Assembly (NCBI GenBank): GCA_964215955.1
Contig: CAXPDR010000025.1
Span: 57,269-121,268 of the forward strand
DNA: 64,000 bases
Direction of reading: 5' to 3'
DNA from: GCA-2706205 sp964215955
GTDB taxonomy: Bacteria > Bdellovibrionota > Bacteriovoracia > Bacteriovoracales > Bacteriovoracaceae
A program made the position numbers and the translations under genes. Positions 53,252 through 61,291 of this stretch are shown in pieces (position 1 is the stretch's first letter; each line of letters starts with the position of its first letter). The notes beneath the pieces are model-generated. The model did no database searches. It worked only from the letters and a program-made list of their open reading frames with translations, and was not told where the DNA came from.

Positions 53252-54882
53252 TTGCTAGACCCTAAAATTTGATGTTGTAGTTTTTTTCTATCAATTTTTA
53301 TATTATGCCTAATATCTAATGGGAAACTAGCAGAAGCGTAAAACTCATGAATATCCATAGTATTTGGATTGGTTTGGGCCATATTTTTAAGATCCATTAA
53401 AAGCATAGGCTCAATACTTTTTCCCTTATCATTTCTTTCGATAATTAATACTGGTTTTTTATTGTTAGGATTTTGAACCAACGCACTTCTTCGGACCTTA
53501 GGATGTTGATTAAAAATACTTTCTATCTTGGCTGGATAATAATTTTGAGACTTCCCTAAAACGACGTGTTTTTTTCTACCGCAAAACCATAACAGGCCAT
53601 TTTCATCCAAATAACCAACATCACCCATTCTATGCCATAATCCATCACCATCATTGAGCTTAGCAAGAGCAGTAGCTTCTTTAGAATTGTAATAAGCTTT
53701 AGTAACATTTGAAGATTTAACAATAATTTCACCAACTTCTTTTGTATTTAAAACTTCACAATCTTTAATGTCAGAAATGGTTTCATCTATGGCCTTGATA
53801 ATCTTGACTTTAACGCCTTTAAGAGGTTTACCAACACATACCCCAGCTCCTTTTAAAGTCAAATGAGCTGTCTTACTCAAGATAAATTCTCCTGAAATAT
53901 TAGATACCGGTAAACATTCAGTTGCACCATAAGGTGTATAACTAGTTCCACTAGGGAGTATCTCTTTAAGTTTTTTATGTAGGGATACGGGTACAGGTGC
54001 GCCAAACATAACAAGATACTTAACAGAATTGAGTTTCAGACCATTTGCAAGGCAATAATTTGCAACTCTTTCCCAAATAGCAGGAGACCCGGCCACAAAA
54101 GTAGCATTGTTATCTAAAATATTTTTGACAATAAATTTGGGATCACAATGAGATGGTTTTGAAAAGTCCATGTGAGGGATAACACTTTTCATCCCCATGG
54201 CCAGGGTAAAAAAACTAAAAAGGGGAAATCCTGGTAGGTCTATATCTTCCGAAGTTAGTTTAAACTCTTCTTTTAATTTTTTAGTTTGTGAAATGAAAAT
54301 ATCATGCCCATACTCTACTCCTTTAGGCTTACCTGTTCCACCAGATGTATAAAGGATTGCTGCTAAATCATTATCCTGAGGTTGGTATGGAGAATACACT
54401 TCATTGTAGTGGTTGAAATTTTTATAAATAGATGAGCCTATTAAACCAATTTTGCTAGTAGATATAAATAATTCTACACTTTTAAACCTACTTCCAAATA
54501 ATTTTGCCATAAGCATGGCCTTAGGAATTCCGACAAGAACTCTAGGGGAAACCTCTTCTATACATTTAAAGAAGTATTCCTTATTCATACCAGGATCGAT
54601 AAAAACAGGAATAGCGCCTATTCTAAAAAGAGCAAAAGTGATTAGTGCGAAGTCTAAATTAGGTTTTACGAAAAAGAGAACCTTATCTTGAGGTTGAACA
54701 CCCAACGAGTGAAGAGAATGAGAAAACTTATCAACTCTTTCATTTGCAGTTTTAAAATCAAAACTAGGATAAGTAAAACCACCAAATAACTTTTTTTTAG
54801 AAAAGCAAATACTCGTATTTTCAGGACGTCTCTTTGCTTGTTCACTTAACAACTCAGAAACATTTTTTACTTTATCAAACAT
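53248..54882 (-). CDS. oleC: OleC-like beta-lactone synthetase (AMP-forming)
   Basis: 544 residues, an acyl-AMP ligase-type enzyme. Adenylation P-loop Y-T-S-G-G-T-G-K-P-K-G-V (~179), T-P-Y-G-A-T-E-C-L-P (~315), H-R-M-G-D-V-G-Y-L-D (~415), and a C-terminal K-I-D-R-K-K-L. The P-loop Gly-Gly differs from the common Ser-Gly-Ser form, as often in OleC. Converts the 2-alkyl-3-hydroxyacid to a beta-lactone. Located between oleB and oleD with tight spacing. Confidence 0.87.
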   Translation of the reverse strand: MFDKVKNVSELLSEQAKRRPENTSICFSKKKLFGGFTYPSFDFKTANERVDKFSHSLHSLGVQPQDKVLFFVKPNLDFALITFALFRIGAIPVFIDPGMNKEYFFKCIEEVSPRVLVGIPKAMLMAKLFGSRFKSVELFISTSKIGLIGSSIYKNFNHYNEVYSPYQPQDNDLAAILYTSGGTGKPKGVEYGHDIFISQTKKLKEEFKLTSEDIDLPGFPLFSFFTLAMGMKSVIPHMDFSKPSHCDPKFIVKNILDNNATFVAGSPAIWERVANYCLANGLKLNSVKYLVMFGAPVPVSLHKKLKEILPSGTSYTPYGATECLPVSNISGEFILSKTAHLTLKGAGVCVGKPLKGVKVKIIKAIDETISDIKDCEVLNTKEVGEIIVKSSNVTKAYYNSKEATALAKLNDGDGLWHRMGDVGYLDENGLLWFCGRKKHVVLGKSQNYYPAKIESIFNQHPKVRRSALVQNPNNKKPVLIIERNDKGKSIEPMLLMDLKNMAQTNPNTMDIHEFYASASFPLDIRHNIKIDRKKLQHQILGSSK

Positions 54883-54885
54883 AAA

Positions 54886-55749
54886 TTACCCTAGAAAAAA
54901 GCTACGAATTTCTTTAAGACACTCTTCCGGCTTATCCTCTAAAACATAGTGTCCCGCATCTTCAAAATATTTAAAACTGGCTTCAGGATAAATGCTTTTC
55001 CATCGATGATAAAAATGATCATTAAAGCAAAAATCCTTGCCCCCCCACAAAATCAATTTCTCAGAGTTTAAGGTTTTCAACTTAGATTCGACTTCTTTTA
55101 ATTTAGGATATGATCGATGATTTTCCTTCATAGGGATATCCTGAACGAACTCAGAAACTGCTATACGGTTTTTATAATTATTATATGGAAACAAATAAGC
55201 CTCTTTAACCTCTGGTTTCAATTTCTTTTCAGTGGTCATAAAGGTAGCTGGGAAACAAAATCCGTTAAGAGCTCTTACAGCAAATGGACCCCAAATTTTG
55301 TTTTTTAACAAGTTGATGGTAAATGGGATTTTTTTGGATAGAAAAGCCGCAGTATTAAGAATAACAACCTTTTTAAGCTCTCCCTCATTTAGGACAGCAT
55401 TCCCGAAACCAATAGCTCCACCCCAATCATGAACAACCATATGGTATTCTTTCACTTCCAAAGAGTGAAGTAGAGTACCTAAATCAGCAATCCTTCTTTC
55501 TAGAGTATAGTCGTATTCTTCCGGTTTATCAGATAAGCCACAACCCATATGATCAGGAACAATAACTCTAAACTTATCTTTCAATCCAAGAATCAAATTT
55601 CTATAATAAAATGACCATGTAGGGTTTCCATGTACCATCACAATGACAGGACCAGTTCCTTCATCTAAATAATGATAATTATGTCCTTCAATTTTTAAGA
55701 AATTACTTTTAAAAGGGTACTGTGCTTTTATGCTTTTAATTAATTCCAT
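54886..55749 (-). CDS. oleB: OleB-like beta-lactone decarboxylase
   Basis: 287 residues, an alpha/beta-hydrolase of the haloalkane-dehalogenase type. Oxyanion H-G-N-P-T-W-S-F-Y-Y-R (~37-47), nucleophile Asp in H-D-W-G-G-A-I-G (~107), and His in G-H-Y-V-L-E-D (~268). In an ole operon this fold removes CO2 from the beta-lactone to give the cis-olefin. Overlaps the end of oleA by ten bases. Confidence 0.88.
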   Translation of the reverse strand: MELIKSIKAQYPFKSNFLKIEGHNYHYLDEGTGPVIVMVHGNPTWSFYYRNLILGLKDKFRVIVPDHMGCGLSDKPEEYDYTLERRIADLGTLLHSLEVKEYHMVVHDWGGAIGFGNAVLNEGELKKVVILNTAAFLSKKIPFTINLLKNKIWGPFAVRALNGFCFPATFMTTEKKLKPEVKEAYLFPYNNYKNRIAVSEFVQDIPMKENHRSYPKLKEVESKLKTLNSEKLILWGGKDFCFNDHFYHRWKSIYPEASFKYFEDAGHYVLEDKPEECLKEIRSFFLG

Positions 55750-56741
55750 TTTAAGCTCATCATTGTTGTATGAATACCACTACCAATTCCTAGTAAAGCG
55801 ATATCATCCCCGGTTTTAAATTGTTTATCTTGTATGGCCAAGGCCAAGGTTAAAGGAAGGGCAGCCGAACCCGTATTCCCATATTTTTCAAAAGAAGCAT
55901 AGTCTTTGGAAATATCTAAATTTAACTTTTCATATAGTAATTTCCTATGATTAATCCCAACTTGGTGACATATATAGTGATCAAAATCATTATCACTAAA
56001 GGTCTCCCAATTCTTCTGAGCTAGGGCCACACCTTTTTGCATTAATAATTCAGAGTTCGTTTCCATTACCAATCCCTCGGTGGAACCATCTCCCATACAT
56101 AAATCAAATCCACTAGTATCTGATAAGGTTTTTATAGAATTAATTTGTCCCAAACAATTTTCATCTGCCTTACCTATAACAATTGCGACACCAGCTGAAC
56201 CAATCGTAAAATTAGCAAAATATTTTTTGATAGTCTTTCTGGTTAGTTCATGGTCCTCAGTTAATGTATTAATTGTTTTTGAAAGTAAGGGAAAGGAGTT
56301 TTCCCCAGTAACTATCATAGCTTTATCAATACTTCCGGAATTGATCATATCTTTAACAATCTGAATTGCTGAAACAACCCCTAAGCAAGCATTAGATAAA
56401 TCAAATGAAATACAGGAAGCTTTTAAACCAAGTTTATGGTGAACAACCGAAGCTGTAGAAGGCTCAAGAAAGTCCCTACAAACGGAAGCATGAATGAGTA
56501 AATCAATTTCATCAGGTTTTACTTTATTTTGCCTAAATAAATTTTGGGCCGCCATAGTGGAAATATCAGAGGGTTTTTTATTTGGATAAATCCCCCTAGA
56601 TTTAATTCCTGTTTGCATTTCAATTCGGCCATAAGGAAGCTTCAAACGATCGTAAACAGGAGATAGTTTTTGTTCTATTTCATCGGATGAAATAAATTCA
56701 TCAGGCTCACAATGCGAAATATCTATTAAACCAATACTCAT
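55740..56741 (-). CDS. oleA: OleA-like head-to-head acyl condensing enzyme
   Basis: 333 residues from the ATG at 56741, which shares bases with the stop of the upstream gene (TGATG). A thiolase-fold ketosynthase with Cys in L-S-N-A-C-L-G-V-V (~118), His in Y-I-C-H-Q-V-G-I-N (~255) and Asn in Y-G-N-T-G-S-A-A-L (~285). It resembles FabH, but the C-L-G context and place ahead of oleB-C-D identify OleA, which joins two fatty acyl chains to a 2-alkyl-3-ketoacid. Known OleA uses acyl-CoA; here an ACP lies two genes upstream. Confidence 0.88.
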   Translation of the reverse strand: MSIGLIDISHCEPDEFISSDEIEQKLSPVYDRLKLPYGRIEMQTGIKSRGIYPNKKPSDISTMAAQNLFRQNKVKPDEIDLLIHASVCRDFLEPSTASVVHHKLGLKASCISFDLSNACLGVVSAIQIVKDMINSGSIDKAMIVTGENSFPLLSKTINTLTEDHELTRKTIKKYFANFTIGSAGVAIVIGKADENCLGQINSIKTLSDTSGFDLCMGDGSTEGLVMETNSELLMQKGVALAQKNWETFSDNDFDHYICHQVGINHRKLLYEKLNLDISKDYASFEKYGNTGSAALPLTLALAIQDKQFKTGDDIALLGIGSGIHTTMMSLKWN

Positions 56742-58141
56742 CAACTCTCCATTAATCCATGTAAATTTGCCATTGAGATACCACTAAGAATACTACCAAC
56801 TATTCCTAAAAATCCTTGATCAGTCCCGATAATAAATAGGCCTGAAACCTCTGTACGGCCATCTCTGAGTTTTGAAGTTGAACCATAAACAGTACCATCA
56901 AAGTGAGATGTATATCGTTTAATCGTTTTGGGTGAAAAAACATCTTTGATGATCAGATCATCGCTATGATTAAGCAATTGTTTTCCAAGTTTATGTGATT
57001 CTTTAAAAACAATTTCTTTGTTTTTTAAATATGTTTCCTTATCCATTTGAGACCATAAATCAAAATTTGCCATATGGGTAACTCTAACTGTTCCATACCC
57101 GCTTTGATTATTTGATTCATAGTTATCTGGTAAGCAAAAAACCGCTGAGGAAAAGTCGCTAAATCTAGCATTAGGTTTTTGATACCTATACTTATCTCCA
57201 TCGTTATAAAAAACAATTGTTGCCCCAAACTTATTTATCTCAGACTTATTTGGAATAAGATATATTGTTTCAGTAAAAGATAATTTACCAATTTCGGGTT
57301 TAAAAGATGTCTTTTTATTTAACACACTAAAGGTTTCAGGCAGCCCCATAGAAGAAAAAACTTTTTTAGTTTCTAAGACTTCTCCATTTTTCAAAACCAC
57401 TGCGCTAACTTTATCATTTTTTGATATAATTTCTTTTACCTCAGATCTAAAACGAATTTCTCCCCCAACCTCTTCAAGCCTTTTCAATAACAAATCAATA
57501 ATTGTCCTAACTCCGCCCTCAGGACGAGAAAACCCTTCAAAATAAAGAGATTTAAACATAATAACAAATTGAGAAAAATCCATATCATTTTCCCAAGCAG
57601 AGCCATATATCAAAAGAGGGGCAATAAGCATTTCGATGAGTAATTCTTCATTAAAGTATTTTTTGAGGACTTCCCTTGCTGGAATATATTTTGCAGAAAG
57701 ATCTACTTCATTATAATCCTCAACAAACTGAACAAACTTTACAAAGTTATCAATCTCACTTGGAAAAACACTCTTTATTTCACTTTTTAATAATTCAAAT
57801 TCGTTACTAAACTTTAGCTCCGCACTTGAAAATTTGATCAATGAATGACTTTGTTGTTTTAACTCGAAAGAATCATACGGTATTCTTAGCTGCTTTAATA
57901 ATTTGGTAAAAGGTTTTCCTCTTTCACCTTTATTAGCGAAATTAGTTAGTGCATGCAAGCCAACGTCAAAATTTACAATTTCTTTAGTTTGCCTTATTCG
58001 TCTGTGGTAATAACTATTTAGTCCTCCCGAAATCACATGTTTTTCAAGCAGAACAACCTTGTGATCAAACATGGCCAGACGTATTGCCGCAGCGATACCG
58101 GACATTCCCGCACCTATAACGACAGCATCATACTTTTGCAT
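56741..58141 (-). CDS. Phytoene-desaturase-like FAD oxidoreductase 2
   Basis: 466 residues, same CrtI/RetSat-type family as flavoenzyme 1 but clearly diverged. N-terminal A-V-V-I-G-A-G-M-S-G-I-A-A-A with E in L-L-E-K-H, then S-G-G-L-N. The C-terminal motif is L-F-I-I-G-T-D-Q-G-F-L-G. The usual D-V-G-L-H-A-L segment near 70 is present. Coupled to oleA by overlapping stop/start, and downstream of acp. It probably acts on the ACP-bound or condensed acyl product; carotenoid substrates are unlikely for lack of any carotenoid synthase nearby. Confidence 0.88.
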   Translation of the reverse strand: MQKYDAVVIGAGMSGIAAAIRLAMFDHKVVLLEKHVISGGLNSYYHRRIRQTKEIVNFDVGLHALTNFANKGERGKPFTKLLKQLRIPYDSFELKQQSHSLIKFSSAELKFSNEFELLKSEIKSVFPSEIDNFVKFVQFVEDYNEVDLSAKYIPAREVLKKYFNEELLIEMLIAPLLIYGSAWENDMDFSQFVIMFKSLYFEGFSRPEGGVRTIIDLLLKRLEEVGGEIRFRSEVKEIISKNDKVSAVVLKNGEVLETKKVFSSMGLPETFSVLNKKTSFKPEIGKLSFTETIYLIPNKSEINKFGATIVFYNDGDKYRYQKPNARFSDFSSAVFCLPDNYESNNQSGYGTVRVTHMANFDLWSQMDKETYLKNKEIVFKESHKLGKQLLNHSDDLIIKDVFSPKTIKRYTSHFDGTVYGSTSKLRDGRTEVSGLFIIGTDQGFLGIVGSILSGISMANLHGLMES

Positions 58142-58153
58142 TATTTTTCTTTT

Positions 58154-58408
58154 TTATTGAGCAAATTTAGGAGTTAAATACTCTACACAGCTATTTAAAG
58201 TTGCAAGCTGTGGATAGTCTTCTGAAGGAACTTCAACCTTATGTCTTTTTCTTAATTCCATAACGATATCTAAGAAGTCCATTGAATCAAGATCTAATTG
58301 ATCTCTTAAACTCTCACCTGCATTTAATCCATCAAGTTCCTCATCAGGAGCAACATCAGCAATGATATCTAATACAATGTTTTTTACGTCTTCTGTAGTC
58401 ATTTTCAA
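58154..58408 (-). CDS. Acyl carrier protein
   Basis: 84 residues, acidic and helical. The phosphopantetheine Ser is in L-D-L-D-S-M-D-F-L-D (~42), and the flanking helices fit ACP. Likely a dedicated carrier for this locus, standing between fabF and flavoenzyme 2. No phosphopantetheinyl transferase gene is nearby, so priming depends on a genomic enzyme. Confidence 0.93.
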   Translation of the reverse strand: MKMTTEDVKNIVLDIIADVAPDEELDGLNAGESLRDQLDLDSMDFLDIVMELRKRHKVEVPSEDYPQLATLNSCVEYLTPKFAQ

Positions 58409-58420
58409 TTCCTTAATTTA

Positions 58421-59647
58421 TTAAAACTTTCTTATAATTACACTTGAATTAATCCCCAACATACCAAAAGAATTGTTAAGGATATAATTAACTTCGTTGG
58501 TTTCAACTGGTTTGTTTATGACAAGATTTTCCATAAAACATTCAGGGTCTAATTCTTCAACGTTTATTCCTGGGTGGATTTGTCCATCTTCAAAGCTTGG
58601 CAAATTTCCAGCTAACTCTAAAGCACCAGCGGCCCCCATAGAATGTCCAATGTGCCCTTTAGTAAAGTTAACAAAGGTATTTTTGTTCCCACCAAAGACT
58701 TCTTTAACGGCATTTACCTCGTTAACATCTCCCATAACAGTTCCAGTAGCATGTAAGTTTACGATATTGATATCTTCACTTTTAATCCCTGCTCTACCTA
58801 AAGCTTTATGCATACACTCTATTTGGCGAGTTGTATTTGGCAAAACGAAATCACTAGCATCCGAGTTATAAGCATACCCAACAATTTCACCATAAATTTT
58901 TGCATTTCTTTTTTCTGCAGATTCTAAGGTTTCAATATGATATACACAGCCCCCCTCAGAAATGACAATCCCATTCCTAGTTTTACAAAGTGGCCTTGAA
59001 GCTTTACTTGGATCTTCGTGAGAACCTAGAGCCCCCTGGGCATTAAATGCTGCAAAAATACCAAATGTAGCCGGAGACTCACTCACACCACCACATAGTG
59101 CACTATCTACTTCACCTAATAGGATTTGTTGAACGCCTTGAATTAATCCCATATTACCACCAGCACAAGCTGACCCTACAGTAAAATGAGGTCCGGTGAT
59201 GCCAAGATTTAACGTAACTTCCCCTGCTGGAGAATTCGCAACTGTTCTTGGATTGTGATGAATTGACCACAGATTATAATCAAGTTCATTTTGATGCATT
59301 TGATAGACTTCTTCCTCCGTCTCAACATTTCCATGCTCAGTAAGGCCTAAAAAAACACCAACTCTAGATTTATCAAGGGTATCTAAGTTTATCCCTGAAT
59401 CATTTAACGCTTCATTAGCACAATAAATTGAAATCGAGCCTGCTCTGGTACCACGTCTTCTTGTTTTCTTTTTTTGATATTTAAATTCATCAAATTCACA
59501 AAAACCAGCTGGCCTTTCTCCCATATAACGGATCTCATGAGCCGCTATACCACTCTTACCTTCTAAGAGATTTTTTCTCATAGTGCTAAGGTCATTTCCA
59601 ATAGGAGATGTTAAACCAACACCTGTAATAACTATTCTTTTTTCCAT
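58421..59647 (-). CDS. fabF: 3-oxoacyl-ACP synthase II (FabF-like)
   Basis: About 408 residues from the ATG at 59647 (M-E-K-R-I-V-I-T-G-V-G), seven bases after AGGA; an upstream in-frame start would add 50 residues of unusual sequence. Decarboxylating ketosynthase triad: Cys in G-S-A-C-A-G-G (~160), His in N-L-H-A-T-G-T (~300), His in K-G-H-I-G-H-S-M-G-A-A-G (~333). Elongates the acyl chain on the local ACP. First gene of the leftward arm, divergent from the kinase-like gene. Confidence 0.93.
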   Translation of the reverse strand: MEKRIVITGVGLTSPIGNDLSTMRKNLLEGKSGIAAHEIRYMGERPAGFCEFDEFKYQKKKTRRRGTRAGSISIYCANEALNDSGINLDTLDKSRVGVFLGLTEHGNVETEEEVYQMHQNELDYNLWSIHHNPRTVANSPAGEVTLNLGITGPHFTVGSACAGGNMGLIQGVQQILLGEVDSALCGGVSESPATFGIFAAFNAQGALGSHEDPSKASRPLCKTRNGIVISEGGCVYHIETLESAEKRNAKIYGEIVGYAYNSDASDFVLPNTTRQIECMHKALGRAGIKSEDINIVNLHATGTVMGDVNEVNAVKEVFGGNKNTFVNFTKGHIGHSMGAAGALELAGNLPSFEDGQIHPGINVEELDPECFMENLVINKPVETNEVNYILNNSFGMLGINSSVIIRKF

Positions 59648-59777
59648 AAAAGGTCCTAAAACTTTATAATTGCGTTGAATATTAAACACTAGGTTTTTCG
59701 ATTTGAGAATAAAAACTTGATGAAAACATCCAAGAAACAAGGTGTACAAGCTTAACACACTACGGTAAGTAAAGTGA

Positions 59778-60740
59778 ATGGAAGATGAAAAGATCATTCA
59801 AACAACTTCAAAGCTAATGAAGCAGTCTGTTATTTCTGAATTAACCCTTATTCAAAGCTTATGGGCAGGTCATGGCCATATTTATCGAGCAAAGGCAACC
59901 GGCTCAGAGGTTAATAGTATTATTATAAAGGAAATTAAGTTTTCATCCAACCAGAACCATAAATACAATAAGGACTCACTCTTTGCTCAAGAAAGAAAAA
60001 AACAATCCTATAAAAATGAACTTCTTTGGTATAAAAGCTTAGAGAACAAAAATAATAAATTTTTAACTCCTAAATATATAACCTCAGAAGAGACAGAAAA
60101 TGGAATAATTCTCATTCTAGAGGATTTAAAACCAAAAGGTTTTTTTCCTATTGAATCAACAAGTTTAAATATTATAAATTCAATTATAGCCTGGCTCGCT
60201 AGTTTACATGCCAAATATTTAAATCTCCCTGCCCCCTCATTTCTTACGAGAGGTAATTACTGGAATCTATCTACCAGACCTGATGAATTTGAGGCCTTAA
60301 GCGATATTAATAAAAGCTATGCGATTGAAATCGACAGTGCTTTAACTAGTGCAAATTACCAAACTTTAATTCACGGCGATGCTAAGCTTGCCAATTTTCT
60401 ATCTAGCGGAGTTGATATTGCTGGAGTTGATTTTCAATATGTAGGAACAGGCATTGGAACCCAGGATCTAATGTATTTTTTAAGTAGTATTGGAGATGAA
60501 AACTTGCCTAGAAATGAAGAAAGCTACTTACAAACTTATTTTAGCTATTTGGAGAACTCATTAAAAATCTATCACCCAAGTTTTCAAAACTATTCAAGAC
60601 TTAAAAAAGAATGGGAAACCCTTTACAATTATGCATGGGCCGATTTTTATAGGTTTTTATTAGGTTGGAATCCAAATCATTACAAAATAGATAACTTCAG
60701 TTTTATGAAATACCAGGATATATGCAATAAAATTAATTAG
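59778..60740 (+). CDS. Choline-kinase-like / ecdysteroid-kinase-like phosphotransferase
   Basis: 320 residues with the aminoglycoside-phosphotransferase fold. ATP Lys in S-I-I-I-K-E-I (~50), catalytic loop L-I-H-G-D-A-K-L-A-N-F (~198), and metal Asp in G-V-D-F-Q-Y-V-G (~214). Closest by pattern to the EcKinase/DUF1679 and choline kinase group, acting on a small alcohol. Divergent from fabF (about 130 bases), so it may share regulation with the lipid locus, but no functional link is shown. Confidence 0.78.
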   Translation: MEDEKIIQTTSKLMKQSVISELTLIQSLWAGHGHIYRAKATGSEVNSIIIKEIKFSSNQNHKYNKDSLFAQERKKQSYKNELLWYKSLENKNNKFLTPKYITSEETENGIILILEDLKPKGFFPIESTSLNIINSIIAWLASLHAKYLNLPAPSFLTRGNYWNLSTRPDEFEALSDINKSYAIEIDSALTSANYQTLIHGDAKLANFLSSGVDIAGVDFQYVGTGIGTQDLMYFLSSIGDENLPRNEESYLQTYFSYLENSLKIYHPSFQNYSRLKKEWETLYNYAWADFYRFLLGWNPNHYKIDNFSFMKYQDICNKIN

Positions 60741-60824
60741 TTAAGACTGTTTTCTTTTTAGACACCAAATCTGTAAAAATTCTTTATTTCGGACTCTGAA
60801 TCATTTCTTAGATATAATTTTCTT

Positions 60825-61271
60825 ATGCAAAAACTATTTATCTTAAATATTTTCATTATGTCTTTTGTTTATTCAGTCCAAACATATGGAATGAGCACAA
60901 AACAACATTTTGGTTTTATAAAACAAACAGTAAAATCGGGAATTACAAAAGTTCTAAATTATCCCATTCAAGATATTAGTTTAAAATATCATGACAGTGT
61001 TTATGCAAGAAAGATTTTTATTGAAATTTTTTATAAAGACCAACTCATTGCGGTTAAAACTAATAAAACCTTTTTTTCTGATTATATGAAAGATTTTTAT
61101 GAAGTGATTAATAAACTTAAAGAAGAAAACCAAAACACAAGAATATGTATAACTTTAAAATATTGGCATTCCGGCTCTGAAAAGAATGATAAAAGAGTTG
61201 CTGAGGTGGATAACCTTTATATTTTAAACGACATTGAAATTAATGAACATCTATTAGATAGGGGTGAATAA
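60825..61271 (+). CDS. Secreted protein, function unknown
   Basis: 148 residues with a signal peptide (M-Q-K-L-F-I-L-N-I-F-I-M-S-F-V-Y-S-V). The mature part shows alternating strands and one helix (D-Y-M-K-D-F-Y-E-V-I-N-K-L). No recognised domain. Its stop codon lies inside the loop of the following terminator hairpin. Confidence 0.65.
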   Translation: MQKLFILNIFIMSFVYSVQTYGMSTKQHFGFIKQTVKSGITKVLNYPIQDISLKYHDSVYARKIFIEIFYKDQLIAVKTNKTFFSDYMKDFYEVINKLKEENQNTRICITLKYWHSGSEKNDKRVAEVDNLYILNDIEINEHLLDRGE

Positions 61272-61279
61272 ATCACCCC
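61261..61279 (+). terminator. Intrinsic terminator overlapping the stop codon
   Basis: GGGGTGA (61261-61267) and TCACCCC (61273-61279) form a seven-base stem with the TAA stop in its five-base loop; a short T run follows at ~61288. May act for both converging genes. Confidence 0.6.
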
Positions 61280-61291
61280 CAAATATGTTTT

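Noticed and set aside
47518..58141. Carotenoid biosynthesis cluster
   Set aside because: Despite two CrtI-like proteins there is no phytoene synthase, prenyl transferase or cyclase; the other genes are acyl-chain enzymes.
59648..59797. Fifty-residue N-terminal extension of FabF
   Set aside because: The ribosome site and the universal FabF start motif place the start at 59647; the extension would cross the divergent promoter region.
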